Both the position numbers and the translations under genes were made by a program. Under the pieces are notes generated by a model, which was not told the DNA's origin, searched no databases, and saw only the letters and a program-made list of their open reading frames with translations. 39,852 nt of DNA. Source: a virus. How positions within the stretch are numbered: the stretch's first letter is position 1; every line of letters begins with the position of its first letter. Positions 21,871-30,139 of this stretch are shown here, piece by piece. The stretch lies in the IMG/VR virus record IMGVR_UViG_3300034170_000082, positions 1 through 39,852 of that record, one strand, 5' to 3'.

Positions 21871-24142
21871 CCAGGGTCTGCGCGTTGGCGCTTCGCTCGA
21901 GAGCATCGCGGGCCGCGTTGGCGACTCGGTATCGAGCGGCATCGTTTCGGTTCGAGGACTATCCCGCTCGGTGGGGCTCGGGCGGCTCTCGGAAGAGGTC
22001 GGCGAACTCGCGCCGCGGATTGAGCGCGTCGCCCTCTCGCGCGAACTGGCGCGGGACCTGCGGCGCGCTGCTGAGTACAGCAAGAGCTACGCTCAGCAGT
22101 GGCTAAAGAAGGCCAACGGATCCGGCGCGCGCAACACGTCAGCAGCGGTGGCGGCGGCGAACTCAGGTGCGCGATCCGCGCTTGACCGCACCGCCATCAC
22201 CGAAAGCTCGGAGGCGTTCAGCAGCGGGCGCACGCTCGCGGCGAAGCGACTGCCGCTCGGACTGCTGAAGGTTTGGGACGCCATCCTGGACCGCGGTACC
22301 TGCCCCATCTGCTCGAACGCAGACGGCACCATCGTCGGCATTCGCGAGCGCTTCCCGCTCGGTGTGCCGGGCGAAGTGCACCCTAATTGCCGATGCAGCT
22401 TTAGCGTTCTGCGCACGTCATTGGACGAACAGGGCTGGCTGATCGAGCCGTCGGAGCTCCAGCCGGTATCGGCCGCCAAGACCATCGACATCCCCAAGAA
22501 CGCAGCCTTTCGCCCCGCTGCGGCGGGCGCTGTGCGCGTTTCGACTAAGGCGGCGCCACTTACCTCAAGCGAGTTCGCAAAGGGCCTGGACGCGGCGTTT
22601 ACGGCCCGCGCGAAGGACGGCGGGCTCGCGGTCCGCGACCAAGTTCGCGCCCTCCTCAGCAGCGAGAAAATGGTCAGCCGAGAGGTTGGCCGCGGGCTCG
22701 CTGGCGCGTCGAAGCTGGACGTCATCCAGCGCCGCGTCGGTGGCTACCACAGCCTCACTGACGGCACGGTCGGACTCGACCAGCTCACGGTCTCCCGGGC
22801 GCACCGCGCCGCGCGCAAGCTCATGCGGGCAGAGGCGCTCGCGAACGATGAGCTCGACGGGCTCCAGTGCCTGATCCACGAGGAGATCCACGGCACACTC
22901 ATCAGCCAATCGGCTTACACGCCGGGGCTTGGCGCTTCGCTTGAGGAGGCGTCGACCGAGCTCCTGGCGCGAGAGATCACGCGCAAGGTCGCGGGAAACG
23001 CGATCGACAACGTCTACCTCAACGAGATTCGAGGCCTGCGCGCAAGCGTGCGCAGTGCCACCAAGTGGGACGAGACCCGCGCGACCGAGCGCATTCTCGA
23101 GGCTGCGCGCAAGCTGCGTGGCAAGGCCGGAATATCGGTCACGACCGCCGAGGAGCACGCTGATCAGTTCGCCAAGGCGATCAAGGCCACGCCGCTCCAG
23201 CGCGAAAGGCTCCTTGCCGCACTGAAGAGTGAACGCTGGTGGGAACCAGAGGTTGCTGAGCGGCTCGAGGCAAGCGCAGCGGCGAAGGCGACCAAAGCGG
23301 TCAAGCCGCGCGCGGCTAAGCCGGTCGCGGCAGCCAAGCCCGGGAAGCCCAAGGTTTCGAAGCCCACGGCGAAGGCGGCCGCGGCGGCAGAGATGAAGGC
23401 AACCAAGGCCGCCGAGAAAGCTGCCGCCAGGCTCGAGAAGGCCAGGTTGAAGGCCGAGGACTCGGCGCTGAACAAGCGGCTCAAGGCCGAGTTTAAGCGC
23501 TCCGGAATCACGATCACGGGCAACGCTGGCGAGGCCATGCGGGACATGTTCGGTCGGCACGCGACGGCCGCTGAACTCCGCGACATGATGGCGATCGACG
23601 CGCTCGGCTCGCTCGGAAAGCTACAGGGAGAGATCAGGTTCGATCACGTTTTCGGCCGTATCAACTACCACGTAGCCGCCGGCCCGAACACGACTATGAG
23701 CCGCATCATCACTCGCGATGCGCGCGGGATCCTGAGCGTCAAGCATGAGTCGTTCTTCATGGACGCTCGCGCTCAGGGTCATGGCATCGGCAAGCAGGTG
23801 CTGCGCAGTCAGGTGTCTGCCTATCAGCGGCTCGGTTTCGACAAGATCACCCTCAACTCGGCCGAAGTCGGTCGGTACTACTGGCCGAAGCTCGGCTTCA
23901 ATAACACCGAGATCATGCCGGCCATGCGAGACCGCCTATCGCGCTGGCTGCAGGCCAACAACCTTCCCGTTCGCATCGCCGAGAAGATGCAGACCATGCG
24001 CGACATCGCGATCTCGCAAGTTGGTGAGCGTAAGATCGGCAAAGAGTTCCTGCTCGCGAAGGACAACCCAGGCCTATGGCTCGAGCTCAAGCTCAAGGAC
24101 AAGAACGCGCAGGCGATTCTGTCGCGCGAACTCGACCTGTGA
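21755..24142 (+). CDS. MuF head morphogenesis protein fused to HExxH peptidase-like and GNAT-like domains
   Basis: The 795-residue protein is over twice the usual MuF length. Residues ~1-230 are the MuF domain, with GTCPICSNADGTIVG (C183, C186) and VHPNCRCSF (H209, C212, C214). Around 370-405 is LIHEEIHGT (H375, E376, H379) then EEASTELL (E397, E398, E402), a gluzincin-like zinc site. Residues ~509-585 are a Lys/Ala/Pro linker. The C-terminus has RAQGHGIGKQVL (Q674, G677, G679), the acetyl-CoA loop of GNAT enzymes, and YYWPKLGF. MuF proteins with C-terminal toxin domains are known in temperate phages. Here the cargo may be injected with the DNA. It overlaps the portal by 116 bases. Confidence 0.82.
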   Translation: MSTSQTEQEREQAQTRKKLLQAEATALLFLLGRRNAATSQGLRVGASLESIAGRVGDSVSSGIVSVRGLSRSVGLGRLSEEVGELAPRIERVALSRELARDLRRAAEYSKSYAQQWLKKANGSGARNTSAAVAAANSGARSALDRTAITESSEAFSSGRTLAAKRLPLGLLKVWDAILDRGTCPICSNADGTIVGIRERFPLGVPGEVHPNCRCSFSVLRTSLDEQGWLIEPSELQPVSAAKTIDIPKNAAFRPAAAGAVRVSTKAAPLTSSEFAKGLDAAFTARAKDGGLAVRDQVRALLSSEKMVSREVGRGLAGASKLDVIQRRVGGYHSLTDGTVGLDQLTVSRAHRAARKLMRAEALANDELDGLQCLIHEEIHGTLISQSAYTPGLGASLEEASTELLAREITRKVAGNAIDNVYLNEIRGLRASVRSATKWDETRATERILEAARKLRGKAGISVTTAEEHADQFAKAIKATPLQRERLLAALKSERWWEPEVAERLEASAAAKATKAVKPRAAKPVAAAKPGKPKVSKPTAKAAAAAEMKATKAAEKAAARLEKARLKAEDSALNKRLKAEFKRSGITITGNAGEAMRDMFGRHATAAELRDMMAIDALGSLGKLQGEIRFDHVFGRINYHVAAGPNTTMSRIITRDARGILSVKHESFFMDARAQGHGIGKQVLRSQVSAYQRLGFDKITLNSAEVGRYYWPKLGFNNTEIMPAMRDRLSRWLQANNLPVRIAEKMQTMRDIAISQVGERKIGKEFLLAKDNPGLWLELKLKDKNAQAILSRELDL

Positions 24143-24300
24143 CGCGGGATAACGGCGACGCTGGGCTAGCGCAAGACTTGATCGGTAGCGACGCGCCAGC
24201 GACTGACGCTTTGGTGTTCGATGAACAAGGCAACCTCCGTCCACGACCTGACGCGCAACGACACGCAGGCAGCCGTGGCGCTGCTCGAGCGGCTCGCTGA
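24139..24300 (+). CDS. Possible 53-residue protein after MuF
   Basis: GTG 24139 makes a GTGA overlap with the MuF stop. It reads MTRDNGDAGLAQDLIGSDAP, then TDALVFDEQGNLRPRPD, which looks protein-like. Its last third overlaps the next ORF, so only one of the two may be real over 24221-24300. If it is the cargo-linked partner, an immunity role could be tested, but the sequence does not show this. Confidence 0.4.
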   Translation: MTRDNGDAGLAQDLIGSDAPATDALVFDEQGNLRPRPDAQRHAGSRGAARAAR

Positions 24301-24409
24301 GCAGGGACCAGTCGGGCGCGACACGCTCGAGATGATGGCGATGCTGCAGGACAATCCACGCGACTTTTACGACGCCATCGCTGGCGTCGATTTCGATGTG
24401 AAACCATGA
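24221..24409 (+). CDS. Hypothetical 62-residue protein
   Basis: The peptide starts MNKATSVHDLTRNDTQAAVA and is helical and acidic. GGTG lies 5 bases before ATG 24221. It ends in an ATGA overlap with the next gene, which supports it. No family is recognised. Confidence 0.55.
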   Translation: MNKATSVHDLTRNDTQAAVALLERLAEQGPVGRDTLEMMAMLQDNPRDFYDAIAGVDFDVKP

Positions 24410-24849
24410 CCGAGACGTTTGATCTGTCGGGCACTAGCCCAGTCGCCGCTGGCACCGTGGCTGGCGCTTACGCGGCGGGGCTGGCGAAGTTCTCGGGTTT
24501 GCGCGTCGAAGCGCTGCTTGTCGGCGCAACCGGCGGGACTCTCGACGTGTATCTGCAGCGCAAGGTCGGGCCTGATCTATGGGTCGACTGGTGCCACTTT
24601 CCGCAGCTCGCGGCGGGCGCCTCCGCCGTGGCCTACTCGTTTGCAGTCGACAACGCGACCCCCGCATCCGGGACCCTCACGGCTGTCACGACGCGCGGTA
24701 GCGACGCGACGCCTTCCCCCGGCATGGCTGCGGGACTCGACCTGGTGCACCCGGGCGACATGGTCCGCGTGGTCTACGTGGGGGGCGCCAGCACGAGCGC
24801 CGGTGCCGCCGCGAAGGTCCGCGTGACCAGCATCGGCCCCAGCCGATAA
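24406..24849 (+). CDS. Hypothetical virion-like protein, 147 residues
   Basis: The sequence is Gly/Ala/Thr/Val-rich with beta-strand alternation (RVEALLVGATGGTLDVYLQR and DMVRVVYVGGAS). It resembles small beta-rich head proteins placed between MuF and scaffold in many phages. A decoration or head-fibre role is a guess from position. Confidence 0.55.
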   Translation: MTETFDLSGTSPVAAGTVAGAYAAGLAKFSGLRVEALLVGATGGTLDVYLQRKVGPDLWVDWCHFPQLAAGASAVAYSFAVDNATPASGTLTAVTTRGSDATPSPGMAAGLDLVHPGDMVRVVYVGGASTSAGAAAKVRVTSIGPSR

Positions 24850-24860
24850 ACCAATCTCCA

Positions 24861-24910
24861 CACGTCGTGATGACGTGCACGGGCTTGCGAGTCACCCGTT
24901 AAGGACTCGC
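24861..24910 (+). promoter_or_regulatory. Two hairpins in the scaffold gene leader
   Basis: Hairpin 1 is CACGTC/GACGTG (24861-24877, five-base loop). Hairpin 2 is GCGAGTC/GACTCGC (24887-24910, ten-base loop). Both are perfect. They lie in the 120-base gap between two virion genes, the largest gap in the head module. No T-run follows, so they may be an RNA processing or regulatory element instead of a terminator. Confidence 0.45.
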
Positions 24911-24969
24911 GTGGGAACGCCCCCATAAAGGCGCACGGCCATCTAGCGACACGGCCGAAAGGTGATCGC

Positions 24970-25788
24970 ATGTTCGCCCGCAACAGACGCATTTTGTTCG
25001 ACGCTGCAGAGACCGGTGCAACCGGAAGCGGCACCGCAGCAGGGAACCAGAGCCAAGAGCCGCAGGCGCCCTTCAGTGAGGCGCAGGTCGCAGCGCTCGG
25101 CCAGGTCATCAACGCCGCAATCACCAGCCACTCGAAACGCCAGAAGCCGCTTGCCGAGGAGCTGAAGACCATCGACTGGAAGGGCTTCCTGTCCCCGGTA
25201 GTGCAAGAGCTCACGAAGCCCGCGGGCGAGCAGCAGCAACAGGCGCCCACCAAGCCGGCTCCCGAGATCGCCGCCATGCAGGCAAAGATCCAAGAGCTCA
25301 CGACAGCGCTGCAGCAGCAGGCCGAGGTCGCTAAGCAGCAGACCGAGGCTGCCCGCAACGCCAAGGCGATGGCCGATCTCAAGACCGCGCTCGCCCCGCA
25401 CGTGAGGCCTGAGGCGCTCGAGATCGCCGCAAGCCATCTGTTCGTCGCGCAGAAGCGCGTGACGTTCGACGAGAACGGCAATCCGCTACTCACCGTCAGG
25501 CGCGCGCCATTCCAAGGCGCTGCCGAAGAGGATGTCCCGATGCCGCTGGCAGACGGGATTCAGCACTGGGCCCGCTCGAGCGAGGGCAAGTTTTTCTCCC
25601 CGCCGCCGAGCGCCGCCGGCGCCACGCAGAACGGCCAAGGGCCGCGCCGCGCCGGCAACGCAAACGTCGGGGCCGACGGGCTCCCTCAATACAGTTCTCC
25701 CGCCACTACGGATGCCGAGAAAATGAGGCGCGCTGAAGAGCGCGCCGCTGCCCTTCTCCAACGGCACCCGCACCTAAGCAACTCATAA
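24970..25788 (+). CDS. Scaffold protein (putative)
   Basis: The 272-residue protein is polar, Gln/Ala-rich and has a central coiled coil (MQAKIQELTTALQQQAEVAK). It lies directly before the major capsid gene. Acidic or helical proteins at this position are usually internal scaffolds removed during maturation. No protease motif is visible. The start ATG follows AAAGGTGATCGC. Confidence 0.72.
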   Translation: MFARNRRILFDAAETGATGSGTAAGNQSQEPQAPFSEAQVAALGQVINAAITSHSKRQKPLAEELKTIDWKGFLSPVVQELTKPAGEQQQQAPTKPAPEIAAMQAKIQELTTALQQQAEVAKQQTEAARNAKAMADLKTALAPHVRPEALEIAASHLFVAQKRVTFDENGNPLLTVRRAPFQGAAEEDVPMPLADGIQHWARSSEGKFFSPPPSAAGATQNGQGPRRAGNANVGADGLPQYSSPATTDAEKMRRAEERAAALLQRHPHLSNS

Positions 25789-25801
25789 CTCAGCGCCGTG
25801 T

Positions 25802-25862
25802 CCCTTCAGCGGGCTCCGGCGCTCTCACAAATGGACTCGGGTGTTCCCGAGACTCTGAAGGG
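25802..25862 (+). promoter_or_regulatory. Three-way-junction leader covering the capsid ribosome binding site
   Basis: CCCTTCAG (25802-25809) pairs perfectly with CTGAAGGG (25855-25862). Inside this are hairpins AGCG/CGCT (25808-25823) and CTCGGG/CCCGAG with a TGTT loop (25836-25851). The downstream strand of the outer stem contains AAGGG, the ribosome binding site for ATG 25871. When folded it would hide that site, giving a possible translational switch for the major capsid gene. Confidence 0.55.
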
Positions 25863-25870
25863 ATATCCCT

Positions 25871-26875
25871 ATGGCCGACACGCCGCAAATTCTCAACCTC
25901 ATCACGCTCGCCCAGGAATACCGGGGCGACATCGTCAAGCAGATCAACCGTCGCGTCATCCTGGCGAAGCTTCTGCCGATCATCCGCGGCAGCGGAAAAA
26001 ACGTCGCATGGGCTCCGCAGATCTCGGGCCACATCGCCGAGAACTACAGCGAGGGCGCCGACGCCGCGAACTTCGGTTCGGACTCGCAGCTCTCCGCGAC
26101 CCTGTCGTGGGGCCTCTATCGCGCGCCGATCCACGTGAGCAAGCTCGCGCAGGACGCCGCCCGAACGAGTTCGACGCCTGCCGGCAACTTGGGGCTGTGG
26201 GTCAAGAACATGATCGACAGCGCAAGCGCGCTGGCGGCCAAAGTCGAGGCCGACGCATTCAGCGGCGCCGGCACTGGCACCCTGCTCGCGGGGCTCGATG
26301 TTGCGATCGCCGACGACACCAACACCTACGCTTCGCTCGCGCGCGGTACCTACGCCGACTGGAAACCGAAGGTGATCGACCCCGGCTCGCTCCTGAGCCC
26401 GACGCTCGCGCTCATCCGCTCGGATCTCGGCGGCATCTACGACGCCTGCGGCGAGACGCCCGACCTCGCGGTTTGTCCGACCGCCGTCTTCAACAAGGTT
26501 GCGGGCCTGTTCGACGCGAACCGCCGATGGTCCATCGTGAACACGGCGCGCGGCAAGATCAACCTGGATGCTGGGTACGAAGGCATCGAGGTAGACGGCT
26601 GCATGTTCGTGAAGAGCAAGGATGCGACGGCAAATCGCATCTACTACCTCAACTCGAACTACGTCCATTTCGAGACGCTACCAGACGCGCGCGTGCCGAA
26701 CGAGATCCTCGATTCAGTCACTGCGGACGACGGCTTCGGCTCGGTCCCGCTCGACATGGTGTTCGAGCCTCTCTCGAAGACGGGCCCGTCGAGCAAGGGC
26801 GAGTCTCTGGTGACCGTGCAGCTCGTGGTCAAGCGCCCGAACGCTTGCGGAGTCCGCAAGAACGTCGCGACCTGA
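25871..26875 (+). CDS. Major capsid protein
   Basis: The 334-residue protein follows the scaffold gene and has the features of an HK97-fold capsid protein. It has an N-terminal helix (ILNLITLAQEYRGDIVKQIN), a long loop with NVAWAPQISGH, and a P-domain-like region (TLALIRSDLGGIYDACGETP). It carries a C-terminal beta stretch (VTVQLVVKRPNACGVRKNVA). It is the main shell subunit. The ribosome site AAGGG lies 8 bases before ATG 25871, inside the leader stem described at 25802-25862. Confidence 0.85.
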   Translation: MADTPQILNLITLAQEYRGDIVKQINRRVILAKLLPIIRGSGKNVAWAPQISGHIAENYSEGADAANFGSDSQLSATLSWGLYRAPIHVSKLAQDAARTSSTPAGNLGLWVKNMIDSASALAAKVEADAFSGAGTGTLLAGLDVAIADDTNTYASLARGTYADWKPKVIDPGSLLSPTLALIRSDLGGIYDACGETPDLAVCPTAVFNKVAGLFDANRRWSIVNTARGKINLDAGYEGIEVDGCMFVKSKDATANRIYYLNSNYVHFETLPDARVPNEILDSVTADDGFGSVPLDMVFEPLSKTGPSSKGESLVTVQLVVKRPNACGVRKNVAT

Positions 26876-26924
26876 TCGCCGCCCAGAAGCGCCCGATCCT
26901 ACCCCATCCAACGAACGGAACCCC

Positions 26925-27452
26925 ATGGCGTTCACCGTCAGAAAGACGCCCGACACCCTGCTTTTCACGCTGGTAGCAGCGTGGAACGCGCGGCAAGTCG
27001 CGAGCGTCGCCAGCTTCTTTCACTACGACATCACGCAGATCACTACCGACACGGATTACATGAATCCGACGGTCGCGAACGACGTGGTGGCGACCGCGAA
27101 CGCGAGCAGCTTAGCGACTTCAGTCGCGCTCGTGAACTCGATCAAGCGCGTGGTGAATCGGCACTTCGCCGACGCCCGCGCTCACAAGGTCGCCAACACG
27201 CTAATCACCACGGCGGACGCGACCGACCTGGCGACGGGCATCACGCTCGGCAACGCCATCAAGGCGGCCTACAACACGCATATCGCGAGCACGACGTACC
27301 ATTCGACCGCGGACAGCACGAACGCGACCGCCGCGACCGATGCGAGTGATCAGTCGACGCTCAACACCCTGCTCAACGAGATCAAGGCGGACCTCAACGC
27401 GCACGTCATCTCGGCGCCCGTTGGCGCTCAGCTCAACGTAGTGGACGCCTGA
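26925..27452 (+). CDS. Repeat-containing virion-like protein, 175 residues
   Basis: After about 45 residues the protein is three degenerate repeats of ~42 residues, of the form ATD-(L/Q)-T--LLN-IKA--N-H. Examples are VALVNSIKRVVNRHFADARA, ITLGNAIKAAYNTHIASTTY and LNTLLNEIKADLNAHVISA. Similar helical repeats occur in phage structural proteins of unknown role. It lies directly after the capsid gene, so a capsid accessory or head completion role is possible. Confidence 0.65.
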   Translation: MAFTVRKTPDTLLFTLVAAWNARQVASVASFFHYDITQITTDTDYMNPTVANDVVATANASSLATSVALVNSIKRVVNRHFADARAHKVANTLITTADATDLATGITLGNAIKAAYNTHIASTTYHSTADSTNATAATDASDQSTLNTLLNEIKADLNAHVISAPVGAQLNVVDA

Positions 27453-27955
27453 TGCGACTGCACAACCAGAGCAAAAACCCGCTGCGCTGGGACATGAGCG
27501 GCCAGGTCTTCACGTGCGAAGCGTGGGGCTTGGTCGATGTCCCGGACGAGTTCGAGTCGGCAATCCGTTCGCGCGGGTTGCCGCTCGACCGAGTAGCGAT
27601 TGCTCCAGAGCTGCGGGCGCAAGAGCGCGTTGCAGACGAGCAGCGCGCGGCGAGCGAGGAGCCGTTGCGGGCTCTCAAGACGCAGGCCGAGCGCGCGCAG
27701 GCGCAGGAGGCCGAGGCCAAGCGAGAGCTCGAGCGGTCACAGATCGATGCGGGCCAGCTGGGTGACGCGCTCCGCGCGGCCCGCGCTGAACTGGCGGCTG
27801 CGAACGACCAGCTGGCGCGTGCGAAGGCGGACAAGGAAGCGGTCGAGGCGTTGCTGAGCGAATCCGAGCAGCGCGCCACAGCGGCGGAGGCCAAGGCCAT
27901 CAAGGCCGAGGCGCTGCTCACCGAGCGCGACGCGCAGTCTTCGAAGAAGAAGTGA
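27452..27955 (+). CDS. Hypothetical protein with long coiled coil, 167 residues
   Basis: Residues 1-45 are a beta-rich module (SGQVFTCEAWGLVDVPDEFE) and the remaining ~120 form one Ala/Glu/Arg coiled coil ending in KKK. It overlaps the previous stop by one base. The beta head and coiled-coil tail suggests a head fibre or spacer. Function is unknown. Confidence 0.6.
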   Translation: MRLHNQSKNPLRWDMSGQVFTCEAWGLVDVPDEFESAIRSRGLPLDRVAIAPELRAQERVADEQRAASEEPLRALKTQAERAQAQEAEAKRELERSQIDAGQLGDALRAARAELAAANDQLARAKADKEAVEALLSESEQRATAAEAKAIKAEALLTERDAQSSKKK

Positions 27956-27965
27956 GCAGTAGCCC

Positions 27966-28388
27966 GTGGCGTTCACCGAGACCCAGAAGGACCAGATCCG
28001 GAACATTCTGGGCTTCGCCGCGGGCTTCTACCAGTACAACACCCCGCTCGAGTCCATGATGGACAAGGTCGGGGCAAACACGGTCGAGTCCGCTTCGGTG
28101 GTCGCCATCCTCACGGAGCTCAGCGCGCTGGACGCCGCCATCGCCTCCCAGTCGGCGACTGGGCTGGCCCAAGGCCTCCTAAAAAAGGCCGATGAAGTCG
28201 AATTTTACGACTACCAAACCAGCGGCGGGTCTGAGGTGATCATCCCGCCGAAGAAGCGCGGCAGCATGCTTGTCACGCGCCTGGCGAAGCGGTTCGGCTA
28301 CACCATCGGTGAGCTCATGAATCAGGGCTGCGCGCCATGGTTTTTTGGCGCATCTGGCAGTGGTTCGCGCGAGATGGCGCTCGGATGA
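27966..28388 (+). CDS. Neck-region protein, 140 residues (putative head-tail connector)
   Basis: From GTG 27966 the protein is helical at first (FTETQKDQIRNILGFAAGFY, then VVAILTELSALDAAIASQS) and has a short beta and basic end (SEVIIPPKKRGSMLVTRLAK). It lies where adaptor proteins occur and is coupled by ATGA to the next gene. Assignment is positional. Confidence 0.55.
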   Translation: MAFTETQKDQIRNILGFAAGFYQYNTPLESMMDKVGANTVESASVVAILTELSALDAAIASQSATGLAQGLLKKADEVEFYDYQTSGGSEVIIPPKKRGSMLVTRLAKRFGYTIGELMNQGCAPWFFGASGSGSREMALG

Positions 28389-28837
28389 GCTTCGCCGAGA
28401 ACATGCGGGCAACGCTCGCGCGCTGCCGCGCCATCCCGGGAGAGCTCGGGCTGCGCCCGCACGCGGTCGAGATCGTCACCCGCTCCTACTCGGGCGCGCA
28501 CACGGGCGACGGCGACGCGGCCGAGAGCGCGGTCCAGGTCCTGAACGTGGACCAGAACCCACGCTGCCGCTGGCTCACCGATGAGCAGCGCGCGCTCGGC
28601 GGACTCGTGAAAGACGCCGTCGATATCGGCCCCATCACGCCGGGCTCAATCTGGTCGCAGTGGGTCGACATGAACGGGTCCATCGAGACCGTCGACGGGA
28701 CCAACACCGAGACCGGCGAGACACTGCAGCTCCGCATCACGGGACCCAACCACCCGAACGGAGCGCTCTACCGCATCACGCGCATTCAGCGTGACCGCGC
28801 GATGCGCATCGTGATCCGGGCGGAGCCGGTCCAGTGA
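28385..28837 (+). CDS. Head closure/head-tail adaptor-like protein, 150 residues
   Basis: The protein begins MSFAENMRATLARCRAIPGE and has a beta-rich C-terminal half (TGETLQLRITGPNHPNGALY, then MRIVIRAEPVQ), as in head closure proteins. I chose ATG 28385 for its ATGA overlap; ATG 28337 is an alternative that adds a hydrophobic segment. It is coupled by GTGA to the next gene. Confidence 0.55.
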   Translation: MSFAENMRATLARCRAIPGELGLRPHAVEIVTRSYSGAHTGDGDAAESAVQVLNVDQNPRCRWLTDEQRALGGLVKDAVDIGPITPGSIWSQWVDMNGSIETVDGTNTETGETLQLRITGPNHPNGALYRITRIQRDRAMRIVIRAEPVQ

Positions 28838-29580
28838 TCGCAACTTGGGGCGGCGTCAGCTTCCCGCTCGACCCCGCTCAGTTCACCGCCAATTTCACAG
28901 CGGCGGACCCAATCCGCGCGCTGCTGCTCGGGCTCTTCAGCGCGGCCATCACGGCCGAGCTTGGCGAAGCATGGTCGCGCGTCTCGAGCACGCTTGAGTT
29001 CGGGCACCAGCTTCGCGGCAAGCCGGCCATCGCGGACACGCTCGAGCTCGCGCCGACCCACATCATCATGCAGCAGCGAAAGGCGGCATTCCCGCTGCTC
29101 GCTCTGCACCGCGTGGACCGCCGCACCTACGAATACGTCGGATGGGCGCAGCGCAAGCGCACGCAGGAGTGGAACCTCCACTACATCCTCGGTCCGCTCG
29201 AGGTCGGTGCCGCTCGCAAGCTGCTCGACTCGTGCCTGCTGGTCGAGGGCGTCGTCGACAGCGTGCTCATGCAGGGCAGGCACGACGCCTACCGCTCGGG
29301 AGAGCCCGTCTTCGGCCCAGGGAGCCCACTGGACCGCGTTTACCTCACGGGTGCAGAAGGGCCAGGGCAAGCGCTCTACGGCGGCGAGCGCGACAGCGGG
29401 ACCATCTACTGGGCCACCGTGCTCAGCATCACCACGACCGAGACCGGAGCGGACACGGGCGTCACTGGCGAAGCCGGCGACCCGCCGCTCGATGGCGCCT
29501 CGTTCCAGGTTGGCGTCGGCTCCGAGGAAGGGCGGCTGCCTGCCGTCGTTCTCGCCGACACGGACACGATTCTCGAGTGA
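28834..29580 (+). CDS. Hypothetical neck/tail protein, 248 residues
   Basis: GTG 28834 overlaps the previous stop. The protein is mixed alpha and beta (IRALLLGLFSAAITAELGEA; WNLHYILGPLEVGAARKLLD) with an acidic Gly-rich C-terminus. Position suggests a tail completion or terminator protein. Family is not recognised. Confidence 0.55.
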   Translation: MIATWGGVSFPLDPAQFTANFTAADPIRALLLGLFSAAITAELGEAWSRVSSTLEFGHQLRGKPAIADTLELAPTHIIMQQRKAAFPLLALHRVDRRTYEYVGWAQRKRTQEWNLHYILGPLEVGAARKLLDSCLLVEGVVDSVLMQGRHDAYRSGEPVFGPGSPLDRVYLTGAEGPGQALYGGERDSGTIYWATVLSITTTETGADTGVTGEAGDPPLDGASFQVGVGSEEGRLPAVVLADTDTILE

Positions 29581-29646
29581 CAGCGCCGCTGCCGCGCCAG
29601 GGATTGTGCGGCGCTGCCGCAGACCCGAAAGGCAGCACCAACTCCA

Positions 29647-30099
29647 ATGCCGATCGTCAACCTCGGAGAGATCCACCGAGCGCACCAGCGGTTCATCCAA
29701 ACGGACCGCGGCGCTCTCTCGACCGAGATGAGTCACGCGGCTGAGTACGGCGAGGACTACGCGAAGCGCTACCCGCGCTTCATCCCGCGGCACCACGATG
29801 GCCTGCGCGAGGCGACCGAAGGCAAGGTCGTGCGCCGCACTGGTGGCGGAGTGGTGCGACTGCAGAACGCGAAGCCCTACGCCGCCTCAATCGATCAAGG
29901 CGCTCGCCCTCACGACATCCACGGCAATCCGCGGCTCGTCTTCTTTTGGGCGAAGCTCGCCAAATGGGTGAGCGCGCGCCGCGTGAAGCACCCGGGCAAC
30001 AAGCCCTATCGATTCCTCTACGGCGCCAACCAGGCGAGCTTCCGTGAATTCGGAGAGCGCATGGCGGCGCACATGACCGCAATTGCACGCAAGTTCTAA
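29647..30099 (+). CDS. HK97 gp10-like tail completion protein
   Basis: The 150-residue protein carries the gp10-type pattern: KPYAASIDQGARPHDIHGNP, then RLVFFWAKLAKWVSARRV and KHPGNKPYRF. This family sits at the neck between head and tail. The gap before it (29581-29646) has two overlapping GC hairpins, AGCGCCGC/GCGGCGCT (29582-29615) and GCTGCC/GGCAGC (29613-29636), the second close to the ribosome site. Confidence 0.75.
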   Translation: MPIVNLGEIHRAHQRFIQTDRGALSTEMSHAAEYGEDYAKRYPRFIPRHHDGLREATEGKVVRRTGGGVVRLQNAKPYAASIDQGARPHDIHGNPRLVFFWAKLAKWVSARRVKHPGNKPYRFLYGANQASFREFGERMAAHMTAIARKF

Positions 30100-30139
30100 G
30101 CGACCGAGCTCCGCGCCGGCCGCGAAAGGTCCTCTCTAA

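Noticed and set aside
28341-28346. T6 run as a frameshift site joining 27966-28388 to 28385-28837
   Set aside because: The heptamer TTTTTTG is not phased with the upstream frame, and normal ATGA coupling explains the junction.
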